Positions 1 through 8,848 of a stretch of DNA of 64,000 bases are shown in pieces. The position numbers and the translations under genes were made by a program. Each line of letters starts with the position of its first letter. Position 1 is the first letter of the stretch. A model generated the notes under the pieces. It saw only the letters and a list, made by a program, of their open reading frames with translations, was not told where the DNA came from and searched no databases. Source of the stretch: Acidobacteriota bacterium (GTDB lineage Bacteria; Acidobacteriota; Vicinamibacteria; Vicinamibacterales; Vicinamibacteraceae); assembly GCA_020845575.1 (NCBI GenBank), contig JADLFL010000072.1, forward strand, positions 102,332-166,331, written 5' to 3'.

Positions 1-291
1 CTGCGTCTGTCGCTCGTCGGCGGTCCGTCGAACCGATCGGCGATCGGCGCGGTGGTGCGCGTGACGGCTGGCGGCAGGACGCGCATGGCGATGGTCAAGA
101 CGGGCTCCAGTTACCTGTCGCAGAGCGAACTGCCCGTCACGTTCGGGCTCGGACCGGCCACGCGCGTCGAGCAGGTCGAAGTGCGGTGGCCAAACGGCGG
201 CGTCGAACGACTCGGCGCGCAGCAGGCGGGCCAGACGCTCGTGGTCACCGAAGGACGCGGCATCACGGGGCGCGTCCCGTTCCGTCGCTGA
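1..291 (+). CDS. ASPIC/UnbV-domain protein, C-terminal part (5' end outside window)
   Basis: The reading frame is open from base 1 to a TGA at 289-291, so only the last 96 residues are present. Directly visible is an ASPIC/UnbV-type module: an SNRSAIGA-like start, a GSSYLSQS stretch and the VRWPNGGVE strand, closing with a short tail. In this family the module usually sits at the C-terminus of secreted proteins with FG-GAP/VCBS or TPR repeats, so the missing N-terminal part probably carries those. The next gene starts 7 bases downstream and has the same module, so the two are likely tandem paralogues in one operon. The function is unknown, probably extracellular or periplasmic. Confidence 0.8.
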   Translation: MRLSLVGGPSNRSAIGAVVRVTAGGRTRMAMVKTGSSYLSQSELPVTFGLGPATRVEQVEVRWPNGGVERLGAQQAGQTLVVTEGRGITGRVPFRR

Positions 292-298
292 TGGCCCA

Positions 299-3200
299 AT
301 GACTCGAAGCCTCCTGTTCCTCGTTACCGCCGTCACGCTCGGCGTCGCGCTCGCTGCGCAGACGCAGGCACCGCCCCCCTCCGCCGATCGTCGCGAACGC
401 ACATGGCAGGCCAATAACCTCGGTGTGGCGTACCTCGAGCAGTTCGACTACGCGAAGGCGGCCGCGCAGTTCGACGCGGCCCTGGCCATCGACGCCGCGT
501 TCACGCCCGCGCGCGTCAACCTCGCGATCGCGCGACTCTACGAACCCGATCTGCCGGCGGCGCTTGCCGCTGCCACTGCCGCCGCTGCCGACCCGACGGC
601 GCCGCCGCACGCGGCGTTCGTGCTGGGACTCATCGCGCGCGCGGAGAACCGTGAGGCCGACGCGGTCGCCGCGTTCCGGCGCGTACTCGCCGCCGACCCC
701 GACGATGTGGCGTCGCTCGTGCACGTGGGCCAGGTGCTCGTGCAGCAGCGCGAATATGCCGAGGCGGTACCACTCTTCACGCGCGCCGTGGCGCTCGAGC
801 CGTACAACGTCTCCGCGCTCTACAACCTCGCCATCGCGCAGACACGCGCCGGACAGCGCGAAGCGAGTGCGGCGACGATGGCCCGATTCCAGGCCTTGCG
901 CGAACACGGCTACGGCACGACGTACTCGAACACGTACCTCGAACAGGGGCGCTACGCGGAGGCGATCGTCTCGACGGGCGCGGAGGCCGACGTGCTGCCC
1001 GTCGCCGCGCCGCCGCTGCGTTACGCGACGACGTCGACGGGTGTGGCGTCGCCCGTACTCGCGATGGCCGCCGGCGACGTCGACGGGGATGGATTCAGCG
1101 AGGTGATCGTCGTGCGCGACGCCGGCCTCGAGATCCTCCGCACGTCGGCCGGCGCGGCACCCGCGCCCATCCGAGCCACGCCCTGGCCGGTGCCATCCAC
1201 GCTCGGCGTACGCGGCATCGTCATCGCCGACATCGACAACGATGGCAGGGCCGATCTGCTGCTGCACGGTCGTGCCGGGGTGACCGTGTGGCGACAGAAG
1301 GGTGGTGCGTCGACCGACTTCGAAGACGTCACGGCATCGACCACCATCAGAACGACGCTCGACGTGCGTACCGTCGCGCTCGCTGACGTCGATCACGATG
1401 GTGACCTCGATCTCGTCCTCGGCGGCGCAACGCGTGACGCGGGCGCCGCGGCGCCGCTCGCGCTGTGGCGGAACAACGGTGACGGCACGTTCGCGGACAT
1501 CACGACGTCGGCTCTGCCCGATCAAGGTGCCATCGTCGCCGCGGCGATCGTCCCCACCGACGTCGACCTGCGCCGAGACATCGATCTCGTCGTGCTGGGA
1601 GGGGACGGGCGCATCAGGTTGTGGCGCAACATGCGCGATGCGACGTTCAGCGAGGTCGGCGCGACGTTCGGTCTCGACGCACTGCCCGCCGCGCGCGCCA
1701 TCGCCGTCGCGGACTTCACCAAGGACGGATTTCCCGACATCGCGATCGCCACGGCCGCCGGCGACGGTGTGATGGCCGTCGGCTCCGCGCGCAACACGTT
1801 CTCGTCGCGGCCTGTCGCAACGATGCCGCGCGGGACCGTCGCACTCCAGGCCGGCGACGTCGACAGCGACGGCCTGCTGGATCTCGTCGCCGTCACCACC
1901 GACGGTATCAGCCCGCTGCGCCAGCACGCCGCCGGCGCGTTCGAACCTGTCGCGCAGGAAGTGCTGGCAGGCGCGTCAGCTCTCGTCCTGCTGGATGCCG
2001 ACAGATCCGGCACCCTCGATCTCCTCTCGCTGCGCGACACGACTCTCGCCCTGCACACATCGAGCGGCCCGAGCAGGGGCTTCCGCGTGACGACGAAAGG
2101 CCAGGTGAGCAATCGCAGCGGCGTGGGCGCGAAGGTGGAGATGCGCGCGGGCAGCCTGTGGCAGAAGGTCGAAACGACAGCGGCGTCACCTGCCGTGACG
2201 CCCGCCGATCTCCTCTTCGGTATCGGCGCGCGATCGGCCGTCGACGTGGTTCGCGTACTGTGGCCGTCGGGTGTGGTGCAGGCCGAGCCCATCACGCCAA
2301 CCCTCACGACGGCTGGCGCTCTGACGGTCGTCGAACTCGATCGCAAGCCCTCGTCCTGTCCGTACCTGTTCACGTGGAATGGCGACGGGTTCGAGTTCAT
2401 CACCGACTTCCTCGGCGGCGGCGAGATGGGTTACCAGGCGAGCCCCGGCGTGTACGCAACACCCGATCCCGAGGAGTTCGTGCGCATCAGGGGCGACCAG
2501 CTTCGCGCACGCGACGGACGCTTCGAACTGCGCGTGACCAACGAGCTCGAAGAGACGCTGTTTCTCGATCACCTGTCGCTCATCGCCGTGGACCACCCGG
2601 AAGGCACCGACGTCTTTCCGCTCGAGGGACTCGTGTCGGCGCCGCAGCCGGGACTTCGCATGGCCACCGTGCGCAATCCCCGCCCAGCCGTGCACATCGT
2701 CGACGCCGCGGGACGCGACGCCTCGTCCGAAGCTGCGCGCACGGACCGTCGCTACGTGGACGGCCTGCCGTTGCTGCCGATCCGCGGCTACGCGCAGCCA
2801 CACGCCGTGACGATCGACCTCGGTGCCGCGACACCCGCGCAGGGCGCCGTGCTGCTCCTCACCGGCTGGACCGACTACGCCTTCTCCAGCGACAACATCG
2901 CCGCTGCGCAGGCCGGGCATGCCCTGCAGCCGCCCGCACTCCAGGTTCGCGATGGCAACGGCGAATGGACCACGACGATCGCCGAGATCGGCGTGCCCGT
3001 CGGTCGTCCGCAGACGATCGTCGTGGACCTGTCCGATCGGTTCCCGTCGGCGTCGCGCGAGGTCCGCATCACGACGAGCATGCGCGTGTACTGGGATCAC
3101 ATCGCAGTCGCGACGCGCGTGGCGGACGCCCGCGTCGTCACGACGCGCCTGCCCGCGGCTGCGGCCGACCTGCGATGGCGCGGCTTCTCCGCGATGGTGT

Positions 3201-3607
3201 CGGCGCAGGAACCCCTGACCTTCGACTACGCGCGCGTGACGCCCGACGCGCCGTGGAAGCAGATGCCGGGCCGGTATACGCGCGAAGGCGACGTGCGCGA
3301 CCTGTTGTCGGCGGTCGACGATCGATTCGTGATCTCGCGGCCGGGCGATGAAGTGGCGCTGGCGTTCGCGGCCGATGGACTGCCGCCACTGCCCGCGGGA
3401 TTGACGCGCACGTTCCTGCTGCACGGCGACGGATTCAGCCGTGAGATGGACATCAATTCGGCCAATCCCGACTCGGCGTGGCCGCTGCCCTCGCGTGGTC
3501 CCGTGCGTGCGTCGACGGCCCGCGTCGATGACCCCGACTGGATGGTGCAGCACAACACGCGCGTCGTCTCGCGCCAGGTGCCGCGCCTCGCCGGAGTGCC
3601 GCGATGA
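299..3607 (+). CDS. Secreted TPR + VCBS/FG-GAP + ASPIC/UnbV repeat protein
   Basis: A 1102-residue protein. Residues 1-20 form a signal peptide ending near ALAAQ. Residues about 38-205 are TPR repeats (NLGVAYLEQFDYAKAAAQFDAAL type). About 243-590 hold several FG-GAP/VCBS blades with Ca-binding-like D-x-D-x-D-G signatures such as DVDGDGFSE, DIDNDGRAD and DVDHDGDLD. About 600-665 is an ASPIC/UnbV module (SNRSGVGAKV to VRVLWPSG). A long C-terminal region from about residue 672 opens with CPYLFTWNGDGFEFITDF and has no family I can name. It starts 7 bases after the partial paralogue, and its TGA overlaps the ATG of the nitrilase gene (ATGA), so the three are probably co-transcribed. The role is unknown. 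Propeller proteins of this kind are abundant in Acidobacteriota and are presumed to be surface or periplasmic scaffolds. Confidence 0.85.
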   Translation: MTRSLLFLVTAVTLGVALAAQTQAPPPSADRRERTWQANNLGVAYLEQFDYAKAAAQFDAALAIDAAFTPARVNLAIARLYEPDLPAALAAATAAAADPTAPPHAAFVLGLIARAENREADAVAAFRRVLAADPDDVASLVHVGQVLVQQREYAEAVPLFTRAVALEPYNVSALYNLAIAQTRAGQREASAATMARFQALREHGYGTTYSNTYLEQGRYAEAIVSTGAEADVLPVAAPPLRYATTSTGVASPVLAMAAGDVDGDGFSEVIVVRDAGLEILRTSAGAAPAPIRATPWPVPSTLGVRGIVIADIDNDGRADLLLHGRAGVTVWRQKGGASTDFEDVTASTTIRTTLDVRTVALADVDHDGDLDLVLGGATRDAGAAAPLALWRNNGDGTFADITTSALPDQGAIVAAAIVPTDVDLRRDIDLVVLGGDGRIRLWRNMRDATFSEVGATFGLDALPAARAIAVADFTKDGFPDIAIATAAGDGVMAVGSARNTFSSRPVATMPRGTVALQAGDVDSDGLLDLVAVTTDGISPLRQHAAGAFEPVAQEVLAGASALVLLDADRSGTLDLLSLRDTTLALHTSSGPSRGFRVTTKGQVSNRSGVGAKVEMRAGSLWQKVETTAASPAVTPADLLFGIGARSAVDVVRVLWPSGVVQAEPITPTLTTAGALTVVELDRKPSSCPYLFTWNGDGFEFITDFLGGGEMGYQASPGVYATPDPEEFVRIRGDQLRARDGRFELRVTNELEETLFLDHLSLIAVDHPEGTDVFPLEGLVSAPQPGLRMATVRNPRPAVHIVDAAGRDASSEAARTDRRYVDGLPLLPIRGYAQPHAVTIDLGAATPAQGAVLLLTGWTDYAFSSDNIAAAQAGHALQPPALQVRDGNGEWTTTIAEIGVPVGRPQTIVVDLSDRFPSASREVRITTSMRVYWDHIAVATRVADARVVTTRLPAAAADLRWRGFSAMVSAQEPLTFDYARVTPDAPWKQMPGRYTREGDVRDLLSAVDDRFVISRPGDEVALAFAADGLPPLPAGLTRTFLLHGDGFSREMDINSANPDSAWPLPSRGPVRASTARVDDPDWMVQHNTRVVSRQVPRLAGVPR

Positions 3608-4596
3608 CCGCGCGCCTGCGCTATGCGGTGGCCGCGTGTCAGACGGACCTCCCCAACCCGCGGACGCGCGACGAGATGCGCGCCAGCACGGATCGCATCG
3701 TCGCGCTCATCGACGCGGCCGTCGCCGGCAGCCAGCCCTTCCTTCCCGTGCGGCTCGTCGTGTTCCCTGAATTCGCGCACGCGGCGCCGGTCTATCCGCG
3801 CGTGGAGACGCTCGCCGAGAAGCTCGCCGTCTCGATCCCGAACGAGCACACGGATCGACTCGCCGAGCGGGCGCGCCGCCACGACATCTACATCCAGAGC
3901 GGCTCGATGCTGGAGGTCGACGCGCGCTGGCCCGGCGTGGTGTTCAACACGACGTGCCTCATCGGTCCGGGCGGTATCCTGACGCGCTATCGCAAGGTGA
4001 ATCCGTGGATCCCCTTCGAGGTCCACGCGAGTCCGCACGACATCCCGGACTACGACGAGCCGCTCTTCCCCGTGGCAGACACGCCCATCGGCCGCCTCGG
4101 CTGCGCGATCTGCTACGACTGGCTGTTTCCCGAAGCCATCCGCCAACTGGCCGCCAACGGCGCCGAGGTGCTGATCCGCGTCTCCGCATACATGGATCCA
4201 TGGGGTGCGACCGAGCCGATGAACTGGTGGACGCTCGTCAACCGCACGCGCGCGATCGAGAACATGGCGTACGTGGTAGCGGCCAATCAGGGCGCGAGCC
4301 TCGCGCACTATCCGCCGTATTCCTGGCCCGGCGGGAGCCAGGTGGTCGACTTCGACGGGCGCCTGCTTGCGGATGCCTCTCCGGGACCCGGTGAACGGAT
4401 CGTGGTGGCGCCAATCGACATCGACGCACTGCGCCACGAGCGGGCCACGCGCATCGGACATCACATGCTGGCGCACCTGCGTTCGTCGGCCTATCCCGTG
4501 TACCGGCAGGACGGCTTCCCGCCCGCCGGCATCGCGTCACCGATCACCTACGCGTTGAACGAAGCCCGCACCCGCGGCAGGCGCGGGACGGTGTAG
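3604..4596 (+). CDS. Carbon-nitrogen hydrolase (nitrilase superfamily)
   Basis: A 330-residue cytoplasmic amidase or nitrilase-fold enzyme, hydrolysing a C-N bond of an unidentified amide. The catalytic triad can be read: Glu56 (VVFPEFAH), Lys131 (RYRKVNPW) and Cys170 (AICYDWLFPEAIR). The C-terminal part has the Asn-Arg-Ala stretch (VNRTRAIENMAYVVAANQ) common to aliphatic amidases and ureidopropionases. The start ATG overlaps the stop of the upstream gene by 4 bases, which implies translational coupling. The stop codon TAG lies inside the GTAG of a REP-like palindrome that directly follows the gene. The substrate cannot be told from the sequence; the large insertions around residues 135-160 argue against a simple NIT2-type omega-amidase. 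Confidence 0.85.
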   Translation: MTARLRYAVAACQTDLPNPRTRDEMRASTDRIVALIDAAVAGSQPFLPVRLVVFPEFAHAAPVYPRVETLAEKLAVSIPNEHTDRLAERARRHDIYIQSGSMLEVDARWPGVVFNTTCLIGPGGILTRYRKVNPWIPFEVHASPHDIPDYDEPLFPVADTPIGRLGCAICYDWLFPEAIRQLAANGAEVLIRVSAYMDPWGATEPMNWWTLVNRTRAIENMAYVVAANQGASLAHYPPYSWPGGSQVVDFDGRLLADASPGPGERIVVAPIDIDALRHERATRIGHHMLAHLRSSAYPVYRQDGFPPAGIASPITYALNEARTRGRRGTV

Positions 4597-4656
4597 CCGC
4601 CGGATTTCATCCGGCGGACCATCATCACTGACTGCCGGACAAAGTCCGGCAGCTAC
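4593..4656. repeat. Pair of inverted REP-like palindromes (BIME-like)
   Basis: Two copies of one element in opposite orientation. The plus copy is GTAG at 4593-4596, then a perfect 9-bp stem 4597-4605/4609-4617 with a 3-base loop. The minus copy is a stem 4632-4640/4644-4652 followed by CTAC at 4653-4656, which reads GTAG on the minus strand. A half copy (TCCGGCATC) follows at about 4669-4677. A GTAG tetranucleotide next to an imperfect or perfect palindrome is the hallmark of REP sequences recognised by RAYT (TnpA-REP) transposases. The pair lies between the convergent nitrilase and propeller genes and could also act as a bidirectional terminator. Confidence 0.75.
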
Positions 4657-4676
4657 ATCGTGGTGAAGTCCGGCAT

Positions 4677-5669
4677 CTATCCAGCCACGCGGTAGATCGT
4701 GTCGTCGGTGCAGACGGTCATCGCGCCGTCGAGGTGATCGAACGCGACGCCGATCAGGCCGGCGCCGCTCAGCACCGCGGTGCGCGTGCCATCGGCGTCG
4801 ACGCGATAGACGAGGCTGTCGCCGGCCAGCGCATCGACGACGTGCAGGACTCCGTGCCGATCGAACGCGACGCCCTGTGGCCTGCCGAAGCCATCGAGCC
4901 AGCGCTCGACCGTGCCGTCGGGACTCACGCGATACAAGGCATCCGACGAACTGAGCGTCGGCGCAGACACGATGAGCACGTCATCGGGCGCCACCGCGAG
5001 ATGGAACGCGGCAACGCTCGGCGGGATCGACGCGAGCACCGCGGGATGGCCGTCGCGATCGAGCCGATGGATGGTGCCAGACCGATCGCCCACCAGCAGG
5101 TGGCCGGTACTCGTGAACGCCAGGCCGAACGCGGCGCCAAGACCGTCGGCGAACTTCGTCGGCGTTCCTTCCGGCGACACGCGTGTGACGCTGCCTTCGA
5201 AGCGGTTCGACACGTAGAGTTCGCCATCGGGTCCGAACGCCAGCGACGTCGCGTTGCCGAGTCCCGCCGCGAAGGGTTCGCGCGCGCCATCCGCACTCAC
5301 GCGGAACACGGACACGGGTGTCTGCTGCCCACGCTGACCGCTCAGCGTGGTGTAGAGACGTCCGTCGCCGTCGTACACGGGGCTGTCCACCTGGTGGACG
5401 CCGGTGGCGAGCACCGACCCGACGGTGACGTAGGGCGTCGATCCTTCGAGGCCCTCGATCGCGACCGGTTGGCGTCCACCGGGCACCTCTCCCGGCACGT
5501 CGACCACGAGCACGCGAGACGAGGCCCGCACGACGCGCACCGGTACGCTCCCGAGCGTCACGCCGGGCACGTGGCCGGGCCGCACGTCGAATCCCTGTCC
5601 CTTGACGATGAGACGGCCGCCAGGCACGACGGCCATGGGTTCGACTCGCTGAATCTCCGCACGCGCCAT
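4677..5669 (-). CDS. IPT/TIG and NHL-repeat beta-propeller protein
   Basis: A 330-residue protein. Residues about 5-85 form an IPT/TIG Ig-like domain (IQRVEPMAVVPGGRLIVKGQGF). The rest is an NHL or SMP-30-like propeller with repeated motifs such as LAFGPDGELYVSNR, VAFDRHGVLHVVD and RVSPEGT. It probably reads or binds a ligand, or acts as a scaffold; no catalytic residues can be assigned. The ATG at 5669 was chosen because the frame upstream is arginine-rich out-of-frame sequence of the NlpC gene and the TIG domain begins right after this start. No signal peptide is visible. The gene is downstream of, and on the same strand as, the NlpC/P60 gene (57-base gap). Confidence 0.75.
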   Translation of the reverse strand: MARAEIQRVEPMAVVPGGRLIVKGQGFDVRPGHVPGVTLGSVPVRVVRASSRVLVVDVPGEVPGGRQPVAIEGLEGSTPYVTVGSVLATGVHQVDSPVYDGDGRLYTTLSGQRGQQTPVSVFRVSADGAREPFAAGLGNATSLAFGPDGELYVSNRFEGSVTRVSPEGTPTKFADGLGAAFGLAFTSTGHLLVGDRSGTIHRLDRDGHPAVLASIPPSVAAFHLAVAPDDVLIVSAPTLSSSDALYRVSPDGTVERWLDGFGRPQGVAFDRHGVLHVVDALAGDSLVYRVDADGTRTAVLSGAGLIGVAFDHLDGAMTVCTDDTIYRVAG

Positions 5670-5725
5670 CCCAGCAGAATTCCAGAATCGAGCGAATCCC
5701 ACAACCTCGTACGGCCGTCGTGCGG

Positions 5726-6238
5726 TCAGGGCCTGACGATGCGGCGGGCACCGGCGTAGCGATCGGACCAGTACGCGGCGTCGAGGCGATCGACGCGGAC
5801 ACGGCTGCGCGCGTTGGGCGCGTGGATGAAGGTGCCGTGCCCGGTGGCGATACCCACGTGCGAGATGCGACGGCCTTCCGTGCGGAAGAAGACGAGGTCG
5901 CCCGCCTCCAGGTCGCGCGACCGCAGCGAGCGCCCCGCGTCGAACTGCGACTCGGCCGTCCTCGGCAGGGCGATCCCTGCCTGCCGGTAGAGGTATTGCA
6001 CGAAACCGCTGCAGTCGAATCCCGTCGGGTCGCCCCCGCCGGCACGGTACGCGACTCCGGTGTAGGTCCGTGCCTCGGCGGCAATGGTCGCCCCGCGCGC
6101 CGCGCTGCCAGGCGGCATGACGAGGGCGCGCGGCGCACCTGATGAGGCACACGCACCGGCGCTCGTCGCAAGCAGCAGTACGAGGGCGAGGCGTCGGAGG
6201 TCCACGAAGTCGCTATCGGGCACAGGGGCGCAACCCAT
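5726..6238 (-). CDS. NlpC/P60-family peptidoglycan endopeptidase (probable lipoprotein)
   Basis: A 170-residue protein likely to cleave peptide stems of peptidoglycan (gamma-D-Glu-diamino-acid bond in the family). A short hydrophobic signal (LALVLLLATSAGAC) ends in Cys30, an imperfect lipobox. The catalytic NlpC/P60 domain spans about 52-168 with Cys76 (FDCSGFVQYLY), His127 (SHVGIATG) and His139 (FIHAP). The first residues before the signal are unusual, so a GTG at 6205 (VDLRRLALV) may be the true start. The following propeller gene lies 57 bases downstream on the same strand. Confidence 0.85.
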   Translation of the reverse strand: MGCAPVPDSDFVDLRRLALVLLLATSAGACASSGAPRALVMPPGSAARGATIAAEARTYTGVAYRAGGGDPTGFDCSGFVQYLYRQAGIALPRTAESQFDAGRSLRSRDLEAGDLVFFRTEGRRISHVGIATGHGTFIHAPNARSRVRVDRLDAAYWSDRYAGARRIVRP

Positions 6239-6308
6239 TAGAGGCGGAGGGCTTACGGCCTGGGCGGGCGGGGCACGCCCGGGCTCCTATGGGAAGGGAG
6301 CGCGTGTC

Positions 6309-6338
6309 TTGACACTCCGAAACGGGCTCGGCCAGACT
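6309..6338 (+). promoter_or_regulatory. Putative sigma70-type promoter of the HNH gene
   Basis: A perfect TTGACA lies at 6309-6314. An 18-base spacer leads to CAGACT (6333-6338), which matches the -10 consensus at three positions. The predicted start of transcription is about 30 bases before the HNH ATG at 6378. The -35 match is strong, the -10 weak. Confidence 0.4.
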
Positions 6339-6377
6339 ACGGGACAGTACCGTCGCAGCCGTCAGTAAACGCCGCCT

Positions 6378-6911
6378 ATGGAGCAGACACTGCTTCTCAA
6401 CGCGACGTGGGAACCTCTCAAGGTCGTCAACTGGCAGAAGGCACTCACGCTGTGGTGCCAGGGCAAGGTCGAGGTCGTGGCCAGTTACGACCGGGAAGTT
6501 CACTCCGTCTCGCTGAGTTTTCGCCTTCCGTCGGTCATCCGCCTGTTGAGGCGGATACGCATCAGGCGGGCCATCGATGATGTGCCCTTCTCGCGCGCGA
6601 ACATCTACGCCCGCGATCATTGCACCTGCCAGTATTGCGGCGTGCGCCATTCGGCCGCCGACCTCACCTTCGATCACGTCGTGCCAGTTGCCCAGGGCGG
6701 TCGCAAGAACTGGGACAACATCGTCGCCGCGTGCGTGACGTGCAACCGGAGGAAGGGCGGACGCACGCCCGAGCAGGCCGGCATGACGCTCATCCGCACC
6801 CCGAAGCGGCCGTCGAAGGCGCCCGCAGTGCGCCTGACGATCGGCCTCCGCCACACGCCGGACAGCTGGCGCGACTACCTGTACTGGAACGTCGCCCTTG
6901 ACGAAACGTAG
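6378..6911 (+). CDS. HNH endonuclease family protein
   Basis: A 177-residue stand-alone HNH protein. Two CxxC knuckles bracket the nuclease core: CQYCG (about 83-87) and CVTCNRRKGG (about 117-126), with the HNH histidine in FDHVVPVAQGG (about 98-108) and Asn in WDNIVAAC. The N-terminal region (LLLNATWEPLKVVNWQKAL) is typical of a conserved family widespread in Acidobacteria, Cyanobacteria and Deltaproteobacteria and of unknown biological role, probably repair or DNA processing rather than homing. It is preceded by a TTGACA-type promoter and is divergent from the NlpC gene. Confidence 0.85.
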   Translation: MEQTLLLNATWEPLKVVNWQKALTLWCQGKVEVVASYDREVHSVSLSFRLPSVIRLLRRIRIRRAIDDVPFSRANIYARDHCTCQYCGVRHSAADLTFDHVVPVAQGGRKNWDNIVAACVTCNRRKGGRTPEQAGMTLIRTPKRPSKAPAVRLTIGLRHTPDSWRDYLYWNVALDET

Positions 6912-6995
6912 GTCAGGACCGACGACCGGCAACCGATCACATCCTGCCTGCGCCTGCATTCCCGGCATTCGGCATCGCGACATTCCCGTGCCCGC

Positions 6996-7850
6996 CTACG
7001 CAGCGCACGTGGGGACGACGGGCTGCCGGGCGCGGCTGAAGTCGCGGACGACGAGGTCGGCGTCGGTGAACAGGGCGCGACCCGGCGGTTCTTTCAGCGG
7101 TTCGACCGGCACGGTGGGTTCCGTCGGCTGGTCCGCCAGCACGTCGACGTAGCGCTGCGGATACGACGCGTCCCTGAACGTCGTGCCGACAACCTGCCCG
7201 TGCCGTGCCACGAGGGTGGCGAAATCGTGCTGCACCACCTCCAACACGTCAGCGCATGGTGACGTATCGAGATAGGCTCGAACGAGATCCCGCACGTCGT
7301 CGAAGAACTGCGGCGGATGCGCGCGGTGATCGGCCGTGCCGTCTGGTCGCGTGAGGAGACGCAGGCCGCTCGCATCAGGCGCGATGTGATACAGCTCGTG
7401 AACCACCGTGTCGAGACGCCCCACCCACGGCGGCAACCCCGGATAGCGTTCGCGCTTGCGACGGCTCACCTGATCGGAGAAGCGCGGGAGCGCCACCGAA
7501 ATCATGTAGTCGATGGGCGTGTCCTGTATCACTACGCGCGGTGAGCGCGTGACAAACCACGGAGACCGGCGCGTGAGTGCGCCGGTCTCGGCATCCGCCC
7601 AGTAGTAATACCCCGGCTCGCTCGCCGGCAGCGTGAGGCAATGACACGTCGCATTGGGCCCATCGGCACCCGACCGGCCACGCCGCGCGAAGACCAGCGT
7701 GCGCTCGGTCTGCACATGCGCCATCGCCGGCACGCGCGACACGATGTCGGCGACGAGCGTGGAAAGCGCGTGAGTGAAATGGAACATCGCTGTCAGCGAA
7801 TCGGCCTGGCGGAACGCAACATGAAACACTTGCCCTGCCCGGCGGGTCAA
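6996..7850 (-). CDS. Hypothetical protein with HExxH zinc-metallopeptidase motif
   Basis: A 284-residue protein with no signal peptide. The sequence VVHELYHIAPDASG holds an HExxH zinc-binding helix at about residues 150-154, after a Cys-x-Cys stretch (NATCHCLTL, about 67-75). No clear third ligand can be assigned. I do not recognise the family; a zincin-like peptidase or a degenerate relative is the best guess. Its ATG overlaps the TGA of the transglycosylase gene by 4 bases, so it is translated with a cell-wall enzyme. Confidence 0.65.
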   Translation of the reverse strand: MTRRAGQVFHVAFRQADSLTAMFHFTHALSTLVADIVSRVPAMAHVQTERTLVFARRGRSGADGPNATCHCLTLPASEPGYYYWADAETGALTRRSPWFVTRSPRVVIQDTPIDYMISVALPRFSDQVSRRKRERYPGLPPWVGRLDTVVHELYHIAPDASGLRLLTRPDGTADHRAHPPQFFDDVRDLVRAYLDTSPCADVLEVVQHDFATLVARHGQVVGTTFRDASYPQRYVDVLADQPTEPTVPVEPLKEPPGRALFTDADLVVRDFSRARQPVVPTCAA

Positions 7851-8770
7851 GCGTCGGGTGTCGTCGGCGGCAACGGTCGAGGTTCCGTGCTGTCGGGCTG
7901 CGTGGCCTGAGGCGGCGCGACGTTCGCGTCTTCAGACGTGGCTGGCACGTCGGGAGTTTCCACGGCCGAGTCCGGCGCGGGCGCCGCGGGCGCCGCGGGC
8001 ACCGTCGTCACGCTGTCGGTGGGCGGCACCGGCGCACCGCGCCTGCCCATGCGCGCGAGGATGAGTTGCTGACGACGACGCAGTCGCGGCGGCGGATCGG
8101 CCGGGCTGTAGCGGTTGGGATTGATGAGCGCACCGGCGAGCAGCGCCGCTTCTGACGCCGAGAGGCTCGCCGCCGACTTGCGAAAGTAGCGCCGGCTCGC
8201 CGCTTCGGCCCCCCACGTGCCGCCACCCCATTCGGCCACGTTGAGGTAGAGCTCGAGGATGCGCTGCTTGGTGAGCAGGCGCTCGAGCCTGTGCGTAATC
8301 ATCAACTCACGCAACTTGCGCAGCGGATCCTGCGACGGCGGCAGGTAGAGGTTCTTCGCCAGTTGCTGCGTGATCGTCGAACCGCCCCTCACGATCTCGC
8401 CCTTGGCGAGGCTGGTCTCCAGCGACTCCATGATCGCGTCGAGCTCGATGCCATCGTGATTCCAGAATCCGCTGTCCTCGGCCGTCAGCACCGCACGCTT
8501 CAGCGTCTGGGCGATCCGGCCATACGGCACGAAACGGTAGTCGCGCGCGTCGGGCCGCCCCTCGGCGTGCGCCTGACGCGCGCGCATGCGCATGAATGCG
8601 GTGTCGGCGGGTGGCGCGCCGATGAGCGGCCGCACATCGGGCACCGTGAGCGCGAGATAGCCGAGAAAGAGGACGCCCGCGGCGATGGTGCCCGTGAGCC
8701 ACTGCCCTGCCGTGCGCAGGGGAGATGACCGCTTCGGCGCGCGGGACGAACGGCGGCGGGGCGCGGCCAT
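7847..8770 (-). CDS. mtgA: Monofunctional biosynthetic peptidoglycan transglycosylase (GT51)
   Basis: A 307-residue enzyme that polymerises lipid II into glycan strands at the inner membrane. A basic N-terminus is followed by one membrane segment (about 24-44), then the GT51 domain (about 75-240) with catalytic Glu98 in AEDSGFWNHDG, the GGSTITQQLAKNLYL motif (129-143), RKLRE with the second catalytic Glu155, and KQRILELYLN (168-177). There is no transpeptidase domain. A proline- and alanine-rich tail (about 250-307) is low complexity. A TATACT at 8784-8789 on the minus strand lies 13 bases before the ATG. The gene is translationally coupled to the downstream HExxH protein. Confidence 0.92.
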   Translation of the reverse strand: MAAPRRRSSRAPKRSSPLRTAGQWLTGTIAAGVLFLGYLALTVPDVRPLIGAPPADTAFMRMRARQAHAEGRPDARDYRFVPYGRIAQTLKRAVLTAEDSGFWNHDGIELDAIMESLETSLAKGEIVRGGSTITQQLAKNLYLPPSQDPLRKLRELMITHRLERLLTKQRILELYLNVAEWGGGTWGAEAASRRYFRKSAASLSASEAALLAGALINPNRYSPADPPPRLRRRQQLILARMGRRGAPVPPTDSVTTVPAAPAAPAPDSAVETPDVPATSEDANVAPPQATQPDSTEPRPLPPTTPDA

Positions 8771-8832
8771 CGGCGTGACGAGCAGTATATGTCGCCCGCA
8801 TCACGGGGTCCGGGGTGAGACGGGCACTCTCG

Positions 8833-8848
8833 TACAATTCCGCGGATG
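8833..8848 (+). promoter_or_regulatory. -10-like box directly before a start codon
   Basis: TACAAT (8833-8838) is separated by only 7 bases from the ATG at 8846, and no Shine-Dalgarno sequence lies between. Transcription starting about 7 bases after this box would begin at or next to the ATG, giving a leaderless message. No good -35 box is visible. Confidence 0.4.

Noticed and set aside
263..1927. A long minus-strand frame opposite the TPR-VCBS protein
   Set aside because: Composition rich in Arg, Val and Glu without any fold, antisense to a gene with clear repeats and signal peptide.
6378..6911. HNH protein as part of a mobile intron, intein or restriction system
   Set aside because: No methyltransferase, reverse transcriptase or split host gene is adjacent, and the protein fits the common stand-alone HNH family.
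6930..6990. Third heptamer repeat tract (CATTCCCGGCATTCGGCATC region)
   Set aside because: Only one full unit matches; the rest is degenerate and not clearly above chance.
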